Shown here: piece after piece, positions 54,235 to 62,703 of the stretch | Layout of the letters: every line of letters begins with the position of its first letter | Position numbering within the stretch: position 1 is the stretch's first letter | Source: Agrobacterium tumefaciens | GTDB lineage: Bacteria; Pseudomonadota; Alphaproteobacteria; Rhizobiales; Rhizobiaceae | Length of the DNA: 64,000 bases | Reading direction: 5' to 3' | NCBI RefSeq assembly: GCF_005221325.1 | Contig: NZ_CP039889.1 | Location: 1,810,501 to 1,874,500 of the forward strand | Notes under the pieces: generated by a model | The model's database searches: none | What the model saw: the letters and a program-made list of their open reading frames with translations, nothing else | What the model was told of the DNA's origin: nothing | Position numbers and translations under genes: made by a program

Positions 54235-55253
54235 AAAAAATCATTTTTGCATCGGGCACCGCCCTGATGCTGACGATGGGAGCGGCGCAGGCGCAGGACA
54301 AGACGCTGACGATTTCCGTCTACGCCTTTGCGCAGGATGAATTCAAGGAACTGGTCTATACGCCTTTCGAGCAGAAATGCGGCTGCAAGCTGGTGGTTGA
54401 GACCGGTAACAGCGTCGAGCGACTGGCCAAGATGGAGGCCAACAAGGCCAATCCGGTTGTCGATCTCGCCATCGTTTCCATGGCCGATGCCCTCTCCGCC
54501 ACCCGCAAGGACCTGATCCAGAAGATCGACGCGTCCAAGGTTCCGAATATCGAAAACCTCTACGACATTGCCAAGGATCCGAATGGCGACGGCATGAGCG
54601 TCGGCGTCAATTTCTACGCCACCTCCATCGTCTACCGCACGGACAAGATGAAGATCGACAGCTGGGCCGATCTTTTGAAGGACGGCATTGTCGACCACGT
54701 CGCCTTCCCGAACGTCACCACCAACCAGGGCCCGCCGGCGCTTTACATGCTGGGCAAGGCCATCGGCAAGGATACACCTGATCTTGCTGGCGCCATCGAG
54801 GCTGTGGGTGAGAAGAAGGACGATATCGTCACCTTCTACGTCAAGTCCTCGCAGCTGGTGCAGCTCATGCAGCAGGAAGAAATCTGGGCAGCGCCGATCG
54901 GCCGCTTCTCCTGGGCGCCTTTCACCAAGCTTGATCTGCCGCTCGCCTGGGCAACGCCCAAGGAAGGCCAGACCGGCGGCATGAACGTGCTCGTGGTGCC
55001 TAAGGGCGGAAAGAACGAGGAGCTTGCGCTGCAATTCATGGATTTCTGGCTGTCGACCGACGTTCAGAAGGCGCTGGCTGAAAAGCTGGTGGATAGCCCG
55101 ACCAACAAACAGGTCAAGGTGTCCGATGAGGTGGCGAACAACATCACCTATGGTGACGAAACCGCCCGCAGCCTGCAGCTCATTCCGTCCGACGTGACGC
55201 TTGATAACCGCGACAAGTGGCTGTCGGAGTGGAACGCCAAGGTCGGCCAGTAA
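54231..55253 (+). CDS. ABC transporter binding protein (PotD/type-2 class)
   Basis: 340 residues with a signal peptide of about 21 residues (LTMGAAQAQ). The fold is that of spermidine/putrescine-like binding proteins (type II): LTISVYAFAQDEFKELVYTPFEQKCGCKLVVETGNSVERLAKM, VDLAIVSMADA and AFPNVTTNQGPPALYMLGKA. A CGC pair of Cys is unusual near residue 50. In an operon with nucleoside hydrolase and adenine deaminase, the ligand is more likely a purine nucleoside or base than a polyamine (inference). Two hairpins follow the stop. Confidence 0.85.
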   Translation: MKKIIFASGTALMLTMGAAQAQDKTLTISVYAFAQDEFKELVYTPFEQKCGCKLVVETGNSVERLAKMEANKANPVVDLAIVSMADALSATRKDLIQKIDASKVPNIENLYDIAKDPNGDGMSVGVNFYATSIVYRTDKMKIDSWADLLKDGIVDHVAFPNVTTNQGPPALYMLGKAIGKDTPDLAGAIEAVGEKKDDIVTFYVKSSQLVQLMQQEEIWAAPIGRFSWAPFTKLDLPLAWATPKEGQTGGMNVLVVPKGGKNEELALQFMDFWLSTDVQKALAEKLVDSPTNKQVKVSDEVANNITYGDETARSLQLIPSDVTLDNRDKWLSEWNAKVGQ

Positions 55254-55268
55254 CTCCTTTCACCGTTT

Positions 55269-55345
55269 GGAATGGGGCATCAAACGTCCGTAAGGACGGC
55301 TCCATTCCGGGAAAAGCGGTTCGGTCGTCCCCTGACCGCTTTTCC
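55269..55345 (+). terminator. Two tandem hairpins between binding-protein and permease genes
   Basis: GGAATGG (55269-55275) pairs with CCATTCC (55302-55308) around an inner CGTCC-GTAA-GGACG stem. GGAAAAGCGGT (55110 + 200 offset: 55310-55320 region, ending 55320) pairs with ACCGCTTTTCC (55335-55345). No T-run follows; likely 3'-stabilising or attenuating structures. Confidence 0.6.
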
Positions 55346-55418
55346 ACCCGCCATTTTGCAGGTCGGTCCGTCCGGCTGCCGTAACAACCGGCCTTCAGGC
55401 CGTTCAGGGAATAAACCC

Positions 55419-56246
55419 ATGTTTCAGAACCGGGCCGAAGCGCTGGCGCTTGCCTTGCCCGCCGCAATTTTCGCGGCGGCGGTCTTTCTTGTGCCAGTCT
55501 TCATGCTTCTGTCGGAGGGCTTTCGCACCGCTGACGGCTGGACATTGTCGGCCTATGCCGCATTCTTTTCCGATCCGCTGAACCAGACGGTTTTCCTGCG
55601 CACGCTGAAGCTCGGTGCGCTCGTCACCGTCGTCTCGGCGGTCGTTGGGTATGCGGCGGCTTTCGCCATCGTCAACCTGTCGCCGGGCAAGAAGGGCCAT
55701 GTGGTCAATCTCGTCGTGTTGCCGCTGATGATTTCGCCGGTGGCGAGAACCTATGCGTGGATCGTCATTCTCGGCAGAACCGGCATCGTCAACCAGGCGC
55801 TGCAGGCGGTTGGGTTGAGCGATGCGCCGATCCGCATCCTGTTTTCCGAAACGGCTGTCTTCATCGGCCTTTTGCAATTGTTCCTGCCGCTGATGATCAT
55901 TTCGCTCATCAGCGCGCTGGAGAACATGCCGAAGGATACGATCGCGGCTGCCCGCGTGCTCGGCGCCAACTGGTTGCAGGTGTTCTGGAAGGTCATCCTG
56001 CCGCTCACCAAGGAAGGGCTGGTCGTCGGCGGCACGCTGGTCTTCACCGGTTCGCTGACGGCCTATATCACGCCCGCCATTCTCGGCGGTTCCAAGGTGC
56101 TGATGCTTGAAACCCTGCTTTACCAGCAGGTCACGGTCTCCAATAACTTCGTCGCCGCCAGCGTCATCGCCTTCATCCTGATCGTCATGAGCTTTGCCGC
56201 CAATATCCTGCTGAAGCGCATCGCTACCGCAAGGAACAAGAAATGA
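55419..56246 (+). CDS. ABC transporter permease (PotB type)
   Basis: 275 residues, six spans, with the EAA loop MPKDTIAAARVLGANWLQVFWKVILPLTKEGLV. The frame is open back to 55272, but the upstream part overlaps the hairpins and lacks any family resemblance; ATG 55419 with AGGGA at 55406-55410 is the start. The stop overlaps the next permease by four bases. Confidence 0.9.
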   Translation: MFQNRAEALALALPAAIFAAAVFLVPVFMLLSEGFRTADGWTLSAYAAFFSDPLNQTVFLRTLKLGALVTVVSAVVGYAAAFAIVNLSPGKKGHVVNLVVLPLMISPVARTYAWIVILGRTGIVNQALQAVGLSDAPIRILFSETAVFIGLLQLFLPLMIISLISALENMPKDTIAAARVLGANWLQVFWKVILPLTKEGLVVGGTLVFTGSLTAYITPAILGGSKVLMLETLLYQQVTVSNNFVAASVIAFILIVMSFAANILLKRIATARNKK

Positions 56247-57022
56247 CCCGGCAGCTCTTCATTCCGCTCACGCTCCTTCTTGTCGTCGGTTTCCTGATCG
56301 GGCCGTTCCTCATCATCGTTGCGGCCTCGTTTTCGGCCGGCGATACGCTCGCCTTTCCGCCACAGGGCTTTTCGCTGAAATGGATCGCCAAGGTCTTCAC
56401 GGTCGAAAGTTTTCGCGAAAGCTTCGCCATGTCGATGTTCCTCGCCATCGGCGGCACCTTCACGGCGCTCATCCTCGGTATCCCGGCCTCCTACGCCATG
56501 TCGCGCTACAAGCTGCCCTTTGCCGAAACCGTGCGCACCATCGTTTCCGCGCCGATCATCGTGCCCGGCATCATCGTCGGCTTAGCGCTGCTGCGGTATT
56601 TCGTCGTGCCCTTCGGCATCGGCATCACGCTTGCTTTGTTTCTCGCCCACACCGCGCTCATCCTGCCCTATGCGGTGCGGGTCGTGTCAGCCAGCCTCAA
56701 CAATCTTCGGTCCGATATCGAGGAGGCCGCGGTGCTGCTCGGCTCGTCGCGGCTTGGCGCGTTTTTCCGGGTGGTGCTGCCCAATATCCGCGGCGGTATC
56801 CTGTCGGCTTTCATTCTCGGTTTCGTAACGAGTTTCAACCAGGTGCCGGTGTCGCTGTTCTTGTCTGGTCCCGGCGTGCGCACGCTGCCCATCGACATGT
56901 TGGGCTACATGGAAATCGTCTTCGATCCCTCCGTTGCAGCGCTTTCTTCGCTGCTCGCCTTCCTTTCCATCGGCATCGTCTTCATGGCCGAACGTTTTCT
57001 GGGGTTCTCCCGTTATGTCTGA
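56243..57022 (+). CDS. ABC transporter permease (PotC type)
   Basis: 259 residues, six spans, with the EAA-like loop IEEAAVLLGSSRLGAFFRVVLPNIRGGILSAF. ATGA overlap with PotB-type gene, and an 8-bp overlap with the ATPase gene that follows. It forms the heterodimeric channel with the preceding permease. Confidence 0.9.
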   Translation: MTRQLFIPLTLLLVVGFLIGPFLIIVAASFSAGDTLAFPPQGFSLKWIAKVFTVESFRESFAMSMFLAIGGTFTALILGIPASYAMSRYKLPFAETVRTIVSAPIIVPGIIVGLALLRYFVVPFGIGITLALFLAHTALILPYAVRVVSASLNNLRSDIEEAAVLLGSSRLGAFFRVVLPNIRGGILSAFILGFVTSFNQVPVSLFLSGPGVRTLPIDMLGYMEIVFDPSVAALSSLLAFLSIGIVFMAERFLGFSRYV

Positions 57023-58040
57023 CGCAAATTACCTTTCGCTCAACAAAGTCTCGCTCGCTTATGGCGGCAATGTCGCCGTCAAGAATCTCGATCTCGATAT
57101 CCGCAAGGGCGAGCTGCTCGCCCTTCTCGGGCCCTCCGGCTGTGGCAAGACCACGACGATGCGCGCCATTGCCGGGCTGATGCCGGTGGCGGGCGGGCGC
57201 ATCGATCTCGATGGAGCCGATATTACCCGGGTCGCGGCCAACAAGCGCGCCGTCGGGTTGGTATTCCAGTCCTATGCGCTCTTCCCGCATCTGACGGTCT
57301 ATGAAAACGTTGCCTTCGGCCTCAAGCTCAAAGGCATGAGCGGCAAGGCGCTGGAGGACAAGGTTGCCTCCGGCCTGAAATCGGTGGGCTTGTCCAATTT
57401 CGCATCACGCAAACCGGCGGAGCTTTCCGGCGGCCAGCAGCAGCGCGTGGCGCTGGCACGCTCCATGGTCATGGAGCCGAAGGTGCTCTTGCTCGATGAG
57501 CCGCTCTCCAATCTCGATGCCCGTCTGCGCCTTGAAATGCGCACCGAATTGCAGCGTGTGCAGAAGGAAACCGGCGTGACGATGATCTTCGTCACCCATG
57601 ACCAGATCGAGGCTTTGGCGCTGGCCGACCGCATTGTCGTCATGAAGGGTGGTAAGATTGAGCAGATCGGTACGCCGGAAGAGATTTATAACGCGCCGGT
57701 TTCGTCTTTCGTGGCGGATTTCGTCGGCTTTGAAAACATCTTCGCGCTGGAAAGCGGCGCGCTGAAAACCGCAAACGGCACGATACCGCTTACCGGACCA
57801 GTCCCTTCAGCATCTGGACTGGCCTGGCGGCCGCGCATGGTAACCCTTGGTTCAGGTCCTTTCCAGGGAACCGTGCGCGGCACATCCTTTGCCGGCAACA
57901 GCCGCGAATATCTGCTCGATACGCCGCTTGGTCCCATCAAGGCGGAAACCGACGCCGCCCTTGTTGCGCACGCCATCGGTGATACGCTCGCCTTCGACCT
58001 GCCGGTCGAAAAGGCGGCAAGCCTGAAGGTGTTCAACTGA
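57015..58040 (+). CDS. ABC transporter ATP-binding protein (PotA type)
   Basis: 341 residues. NBD: GPSGCGKTTTMRAIAG, LSGGQQQRVALARSMV, VLLLDEPLSNLDARLR and VTHDQ, followed by a TOBE domain from about residue 270 (LAWRPRMVTLGSGPFQGTVRGTSFAGNSREYLLDT). The start ATG 57015 lies inside the permease end; the longer open frame back to 56934 is a reading-frame artefact. It energises the purine-nucleoside importer. Confidence 0.92.
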   Translation: MSDANYLSLNKVSLAYGGNVAVKNLDLDIRKGELLALLGPSGCGKTTTMRAIAGLMPVAGGRIDLDGADITRVAANKRAVGLVFQSYALFPHLTVYENVAFGLKLKGMSGKALEDKVASGLKSVGLSNFASRKPAELSGGQQQRVALARSMVMEPKVLLLDEPLSNLDARLRLEMRTELQRVQKETGVTMIFVTHDQIEALALADRIVVMKGGKIEQIGTPEEIYNAPVSSFVADFVGFENIFALESGALKTANGTIPLTGPVPSASGLAWRPRMVTLGSGPFQGTVRGTSFAGNSREYLLDTPLGPIKAETDAALVAHAIGDTLAFDLPVEKAASLKVFN

Positions 58041-58042
58041 CC

Positions 58043-58963
58043 ATGGGCGTGTGGATCGATACCGATATGGGCTTTGACGATATCGCCGCCATCATGGTGG
58101 TGCAATCGGCGGGCCTTACCATTGATGGCATCTCGCTGGTCTTCGGCAATGCGACCCTGGACGCCGTCTGCGGCAATGCCGCAGGCGCTGTTGCTGCCTT
58201 CGGCTGGTCGATGCCGATCCATCAGGGCCGCGCCATGCCGGTGCTTGGCGCACTCGAAACCGCGCAGTCGATTCTCGGTGAAAGCGGCATTCCGACCGCC
58301 GGCCAAAGCCTGCCGGATGCGCCGGCTCTGCCAAAAAGCGATGCCTTTGCCGCACTCTGCAACTGGCTGGAGGAGGAAGGCGAAAAGCGCATTCTCGCAC
58401 TCGGCCCGCTCACCAATATCGCCGCCCTGTGTCTCGCGCGACCCGATCTTGCCGCCAGAATTTCCGACCTGACCTGGATGGGGGGCGGGGTCACCAGCGG
58501 CAACCACACGGCATCGGCCGAATTCAACGCCTTCGCCGATCCCGAGGCGCTGGCCATCGTGCTCGCCCACGGCCTGCCGCTGCGCATGGTTGATCTCGAT
58601 GCCTGCCGCAAGGTCACGGCCTCGCCGGCCGATGTGCTGCCGATCCGCACTGCCGGCGGCAGGAATGCCGGGCTGATTGCCGATCTGCTTGATGGTTTCA
58701 TCGGCATTGCCACCAGCCGCGGTAGGGCTGCCATGGCGCTTTACGATCCCGTCGCCGCAGTCGGCTTCATCTCCGATCATCTTGGCTGGCAGCAGGCGCG
58801 CATCGATGTCGAACTCCATGCCTCGCTGACGCGGGGAAGAACCGTGGTCGAGACACGCGCGGAGAAGGTGACAGGGTTTAACGCCCGGTTTGCCGCCACT
58901 GTTGATGCGGAAGCCGCGAAGTCCGCTGTTCTCGAGGCATTGCGCCGGGAGGCCGCCCGATGA
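58043..58963 (+). CDS. Nucleoside hydrolase
   Basis: 306 residues of the inosine/uridine-preferring hydrolase family. The Ca-binding cluster is WIDTDMGFDDIAAIM (canonical DTDPGxDD with Met for Pro), then GPLTNIAALCLARPD and NHTASAEFNAFADPEAL. The late catalytic region reads ALYDPVAAVGF; the usual His-Asp is Tyr-Asp here. It hydrolyses nucleosides to base and ribose and overlaps the adenine deaminase start. In the operon it would release adenine from adenosine after import. Confidence 0.87.
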   Translation: MGVWIDTDMGFDDIAAIMVVQSAGLTIDGISLVFGNATLDAVCGNAAGAVAAFGWSMPIHQGRAMPVLGALETAQSILGESGIPTAGQSLPDAPALPKSDAFAALCNWLEEEGEKRILALGPLTNIAALCLARPDLAARISDLTWMGGGVTSGNHTASAEFNAFADPEALAIVLAHGLPLRMVDLDACRKVTASPADVLPIRTAGGRNAGLIADLLDGFIGIATSRGRAAMALYDPVAAVGFISDHLGWQQARIDVELHASLTRGRTVVETRAEKVTGFNARFAATVDAEAAKSAVLEALRREAAR

Positions 58964-60753
58964 GTGCGCAAATCCGCCTGGCTGAACCCGCCGATCTCAA
59001 CGACGACACCCTGCGCGCCCGTGCGGTTGCCGCCGCGCGTGGTGATCAGCGTTTTGATGTTCTCATCACCGGCGGAACGCTGGTGGATGTGGTGACGGGC
59101 GAGCTTCGCCCTGCCGATATCGGCATCGTCGGCGCGCTGATCGCCAGCGTGCACGAACCGGCAAGCCGCAGGGATGCCGCGCAGGTGATCGACGCGGCCG
59201 GGGCCTATGTCTCGCCGGGGCTGATCGACACGCATATGCACATCGAAAGCTCGATGATCACGCCGGCCGCCTATGCGGCGGCGGTGGTTGCCCGCGGCGT
59301 CACCACAATCGTCTGGGACCCGCATGAATTCGGCAATGTGCACGGTGTGGAAGGCGTGCGCTGGGCGGCGAGGGCGATCGAAAACCTGCCGCTGCGCGCC
59401 ATTCTGCTCGCCCCTTCCTGCGTGCCGTCAGCACCGGGGCTGGAGCGTGGCGGCGCGGATTTCGATGCCGCTATTCTGACCGATCTCCTCTCCTGGCCGG
59501 AAATCGGCGGCATTGCGGAAATCATGAACATGCGCGGCGTCATCGAACGCGATCCGCGCATGAGCGGCATCGTCCAGGCCGGGCTCGCCTCGGAAAAGCT
59601 GGTCTGCGGCCATGCGCGTGGCCTGAAGGATGCCGATCTCAATGCCTTCATGGCGGCGGGCGTTTCTTCCGATCACGAGCTTGTCTCGGGCAAAGACCTG
59701 ATGGCGAAGCTCAGGGCAGGGCTGACGATCGAGCTGCGCGGTTCGCACGATCACCTGCTGCCGGAATTCGTGGAGGCGCTGAATACGCTCGGCCACCTGC
59801 CGCAGACGGTGACGCTCTGCACCGACGATGTCTTCCCGGACGACCTGTTGCACGGCGGCGGGCTGGATGATGTGGTGCGCCGTCTTGTGCGTTATGGCCT
59901 GAAGTCCGAATGGGCGCTGCGCGCCGCTACGCTGAATGCCGCACAAAGGCTTGGCCGTCCCGATCTTGGCCTCATAGCTGCAGGCCGCCGCGCTGATATC
60001 GCCGTTTTCGAGGATTTGAGCGGTTTTACCGCCCGTCATGTGCTCGTAAGCGGTCGGGCCGTTGCAGAAGGCGGCAGCATGCTGGTCGACATTCCCGCCT
60101 GCGATACGACCGCACTCGAAGGCTCGATGAAGCTTCCGCCACGCATGGCCGATGATGTCAGGGTAAAATCCGAAGGTGCGAAGGTACGCCTCGCTACCAT
60201 CGACCGCCCGCGTTTCACGCAATGGGGTGAGACGGAAGCCGATGTGAAGGACGGTTTCGTGGTTCCGCCCGAAGGTGCGACGATGATCTCCGTCACCCAC
60301 CGCCACGGCAAGGCCGAGCCCATCACAAAAACCGGCTTCCTCACCGGCTGGGGACGCTGGAACGGCGCCTTCGCCACCACCGTCTCGCATGACAGCCACA
60401 ACCTCACCGTCTTCGGTGGTAATGCAGAAGACATGGCGCTCGCCGCCAATGCGGTGATCGGCACCGGCGGCGGCATGGCCGTCACTTCTAAGGGCAAGGT
60501 TACCGCGCTCCTCCCGCTGCCGTTTTCCGGCCTCGTATCCGATGCGCCGCTCGAAGAGGTGGCGCGGGCTTTCGAGGACTTGCGCGAAGCCGTGGGCAAG
60601 GTGGTGGAATGGCAGCCGCCCTATCTCGTCTTCAAGGCCTGCTTCGGCGCCACGCTCGCCTGCAATATCGGCCCGCACCAGACGGATATGGGCATTGCCG
60701 ATGTGTTGACGGGGAAGGTGATGGAAAGTCCGGTGATTGCAGTGGTGGAGTGA
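58960..60753 (+). CDS. ade: Adenine deaminase
   Basis: 597 residues of the Ade/AdeC family. The N-terminal amidohydrolase core contains GLIDTHMHIESSMITPAAYAAAVVARGVTTIVWDPHEFGNVHG (metal His-x-His and Glu, read with gaps), VSSDHELVSG, RGSHDHLLPEF and TDDVFPDDLL. The C-terminal adenine-deaminase domain includes HRHGKAEPITKTGFLTGWG and HDSHNLTVFGGNAEDMALAANAVIGTGGGM. It converts adenine to hypoxanthine plus ammonia. It is the last gene of the operon, and the four-base overlap couples it to the hydrolase. Confidence 0.93.
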   Translation: MSAQIRLAEPADLNDDTLRARAVAAARGDQRFDVLITGGTLVDVVTGELRPADIGIVGALIASVHEPASRRDAAQVIDAAGAYVSPGLIDTHMHIESSMITPAAYAAAVVARGVTTIVWDPHEFGNVHGVEGVRWAARAIENLPLRAILLAPSCVPSAPGLERGGADFDAAILTDLLSWPEIGGIAEIMNMRGVIERDPRMSGIVQAGLASEKLVCGHARGLKDADLNAFMAAGVSSDHELVSGKDLMAKLRAGLTIELRGSHDHLLPEFVEALNTLGHLPQTVTLCTDDVFPDDLLHGGGLDDVVRRLVRYGLKSEWALRAATLNAAQRLGRPDLGLIAAGRRADIAVFEDLSGFTARHVLVSGRAVAEGGSMLVDIPACDTTALEGSMKLPPRMADDVRVKSEGAKVRLATIDRPRFTQWGETEADVKDGFVVPPEGATMISVTHRHGKAEPITKTGFLTGWGRWNGAFATTVSHDSHNLTVFGGNAEDMALAANAVIGTGGGMAVTSKGKVTALLPLPFSGLVSDAPLEEVARAFEDLREAVGKVVEWQPPYLVFKACFGATLACNIGPHQTDMGIADVLTGKVMESPVIAVVE

Positions 60754-60817
60754 ACGCCCGGCATTTGCCGCAGGCTCTTTTCCACCCCTGCGAGTGGGTT
60801 CAGACGTGGGGCGGAAC

Positions 60818-62011
60818 TTAAACGGAGAGGGAGCCTTTAACTTGTTTTTCGGCCCAGTCATGTGCCCAGCTGGCACGCGAGAAATAACCGCGACTGCCAT
60901 CCTCACCGAAAAACACGCCGGCCCAGAGTGGCGTTGCGTCATCCGTCAAAACCCAGCCGCCGGAATCGCCCTGCGTAGGCATGGGGGTGACGAGATGCCC
61001 GAGGGCGCCGCCGATCGGGATGACCGGCTGCGGCTTGAGTTCGATCTGGTCGCGAAAACAATAGGTCGAACTGCCATCCGTGAAAGCGTAGCTGATCGCC
61101 AGCGAGCCGAGCTTGCATTTATAGATACCGCTTTTGCCCTTGAGCGTGACGTTCTGCCCCGATGTCAGGCTGGCGGCCACCCCGGCCAATGAAGACGCTG
61201 CCGGAGCGACGGTAAGTTCGATCAGCGAGAAGTCGAACATATTCACCGAACCGCTATTGCCGGGATAGGGGTTTGGCACTGGCAGGGCAACCGGATCGCA
61301 GACCGTCTGTGCCGGCAGGGGATGGAGCTTGGTGTGATGTATCACCGTACCGATCCGTTTCCCCGACACATCGAAAATGTCGTCGCCGGTGTCGGCGACA
61401 TGGGCGCAGGTCATGCCGTATTTCTTGTTGTGCGCGTTGGTCAGCGTCCCGCCATAGGTACCGGTTTCACCGGCGCTGGTAGTGATTTCGTCGCCCCCCG
61501 CAAAGGCAAACCGCGCCCTTGGGCGTTCCTCGATGCGGGCGGCGGCGGGGCTTTGGTTGACGAGAGTGGTCAGTTGGCGAAGCGCGGCGATATCGCCGTC
61601 ATCTTCCCCTATCGCAGCCGCGCCCTTTACCGGAGTTTTTAAGGGGCCGTAAACAATAGTCATCACGACCGGCCCACTTTTCGTGGGGCGGGGGATTGCA
61701 GCCCACAGCGAGACGTCACGCTTGAGGTCACGGCGCCTGTATCCTTGGTAAGGTGTCTGGAATGGCCACTCGGGAAAGGCGAGGGGCAACCTCCACCAGT
61801 CGCGGAACGGACGGCCGTCGAGAAGATATTCATACCGGTAGCGTTCGCTGTCCGGCAAGACACCGTCTTCCAAGTCGTAAAGCAGCATCCATAATGGATC
61901 CACGTCGAGCGTGAAGCCATGCACGATGGGGATTTCCGAGGCCGCCTGCGCCAGTCGTGTCATGGCTTCGGAAGCGTCGAAATAGGCTCGCAAGTCCTCA
62001 TAGGTCGGCAT
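60818..62011 (-). CDS. Trypsin-like serine protease domain protein of unknown role
   Basis: 397 residues without signal peptide or membrane span. Residues 1-130 form an unrecognised N-terminal domain (Trp-rich, LPLAFPEWPFQTPYQGYRRRDL). From about 150 a chymotrypsin-like fold is visible with all three catalytic residues: His204 in GMTCAHV, Asp260 in MFDFSLIEL and Ser350 in TQGDSGGWVL. Cysteine content is low, fitting a cytoplasmic protease. It lies 6 bp downstream of a small membrane-protein gene on the same strand, so the two are one transcription unit. Such two-gene sets of a cytosolic protease and membrane protein recall stress- or defence-triggered systems; no function is established. Confidence 0.8.
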   Translation of the reverse strand: MPTYEDLRAYFDASEAMTRLAQAASEIPIVHGFTLDVDPLWMLLYDLEDGVLPDSERYRYEYLLDGRPFRDWWRLPLAFPEWPFQTPYQGYRRRDLKRDVSLWAAIPRPTKSGPVVMTIVYGPLKTPVKGAAAIGEDDGDIAALRQLTTLVNQSPAAARIEERPRARFAFAGGDEITTSAGETGTYGGTLTNAHNKKYGMTCAHVADTGDDIFDVSGKRIGTVIHHTKLHPLPAQTVCDPVALPVPNPYPGNSGSVNMFDFSLIELTVAPAASSLAGVAASLTSGQNVTLKGKSGIYKCKLGSLAISYAFTDGSSTYCFRDQIELKPQPVIPIGGALGHLVTPMPTQGDSGGWVLTDDATPLWAGVFFGEDGSRGYFSRASWAHDWAEKQVKGSLSV

Positions 62012-62017
62012 GGCTGC

Positions 62018-62479
62018 TTACTCCGGTCTTGGTTCGAAAAAACCCGCTACGAAGGTGAAGATCGGCGCGAGCAGACCGGCCGCAAAAACGCTGTACCAGC
62101 CGTGTACGAGAAAGACCGAGCCGCTCAAAGTGTAGGCCCAGAGCACGAAAGCGATGGTTGAGATGCTGGCATTCAGCACCCAGGGCTGGCCCGGCAGTTT
62201 CCGTTGACGAAGATAGATGGGCGTACCGATGATGCCGAGGGCCAGAATGACCCAGCTAACGATAACGGCCTGGGTGGAGATGACGCTGTCTGTCGTCAGC
62301 GCGCTCAGCCCATAGTGGGAATTGACCATTTTATCGACGGCGACGTAGAGCGCGACGGATTCAGCCGGGATATATTTGACGAGACGGTCGCGATAGTCAT
62401 CGGGAGGAAGATTTTTCAATGATTTGGCGGAGGCCAACCGCCCGGTGATCGCACTCTGTGGCACAACAAGTCTTGCCAT
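62018..62479 (-). CDS. Small three-helix membrane protein paired with the protease
   Basis: 153 residues. An N-terminal soluble stretch of about 65 residues (NLPPDDYRDRLVKYIPAESVALYVAVDKMV) precedes three hydrophobic helices: roughly 67-92 (ISTQAVIVSWVILALGIIGTPIYL), 100-122 (VLNASISTIAFVLWAYTLSGSVFL) and 127-147 (YSVFAAGLLAPIFTFVAGFF). No family is recognised. It starts at ATG 62479 below an AT-rich region and ends 6 bp before the protease start. It could be a target, anchor or pore controlled by the protease. Confidence 0.72.
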   Translation of the reverse strand: MARLVVPQSAITGRLASAKSLKNLPPDDYRDRLVKYIPAESVALYVAVDKMVNSHYGLSALTTDSVISTQAVIVSWVILALGIIGTPIYLRQRKLPGQPWVLNASISTIAFVLWAYTLSGSVFLVHGWYSVFAAGLLAPIFTFVAGFFEPRPE

Positions 62480-62703
62480 AATGATTGCCCGTTTGAAATT
62501 GTTGAGCAGAATCTGAATAGTAAATGCGAATATTCCGCATATTTACACTAATTAATTGGTTGGGTCCATTGAATATTGATGTATGTGCATCGGGATACGT
62601 CAATATTTTTAAGTATTGTTGTGCTTCGGTACCCCGGAATGATTGTTGTGTGGAGACTTCACGTTTGAAGGCTGTCCCGGTTTCTCTGCCGGAACGGCCA
62701 CTT
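62480..62703. other. AT-rich region upstream of the membrane-protein gene
   Basis: A visible drop in GC relative to all neighbours, with TTAATTAATTGG-type tracts and an inverted repeat ATGCG (62524-62528) / CGCAT (62536-62540) around AATATTC. It is the probable promoter/operator region of the membrane-protein/protease pair. No coding frame with family resemblance is present. The AT-richness may signal recent acquisition of the pair. Confidence 0.5.
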
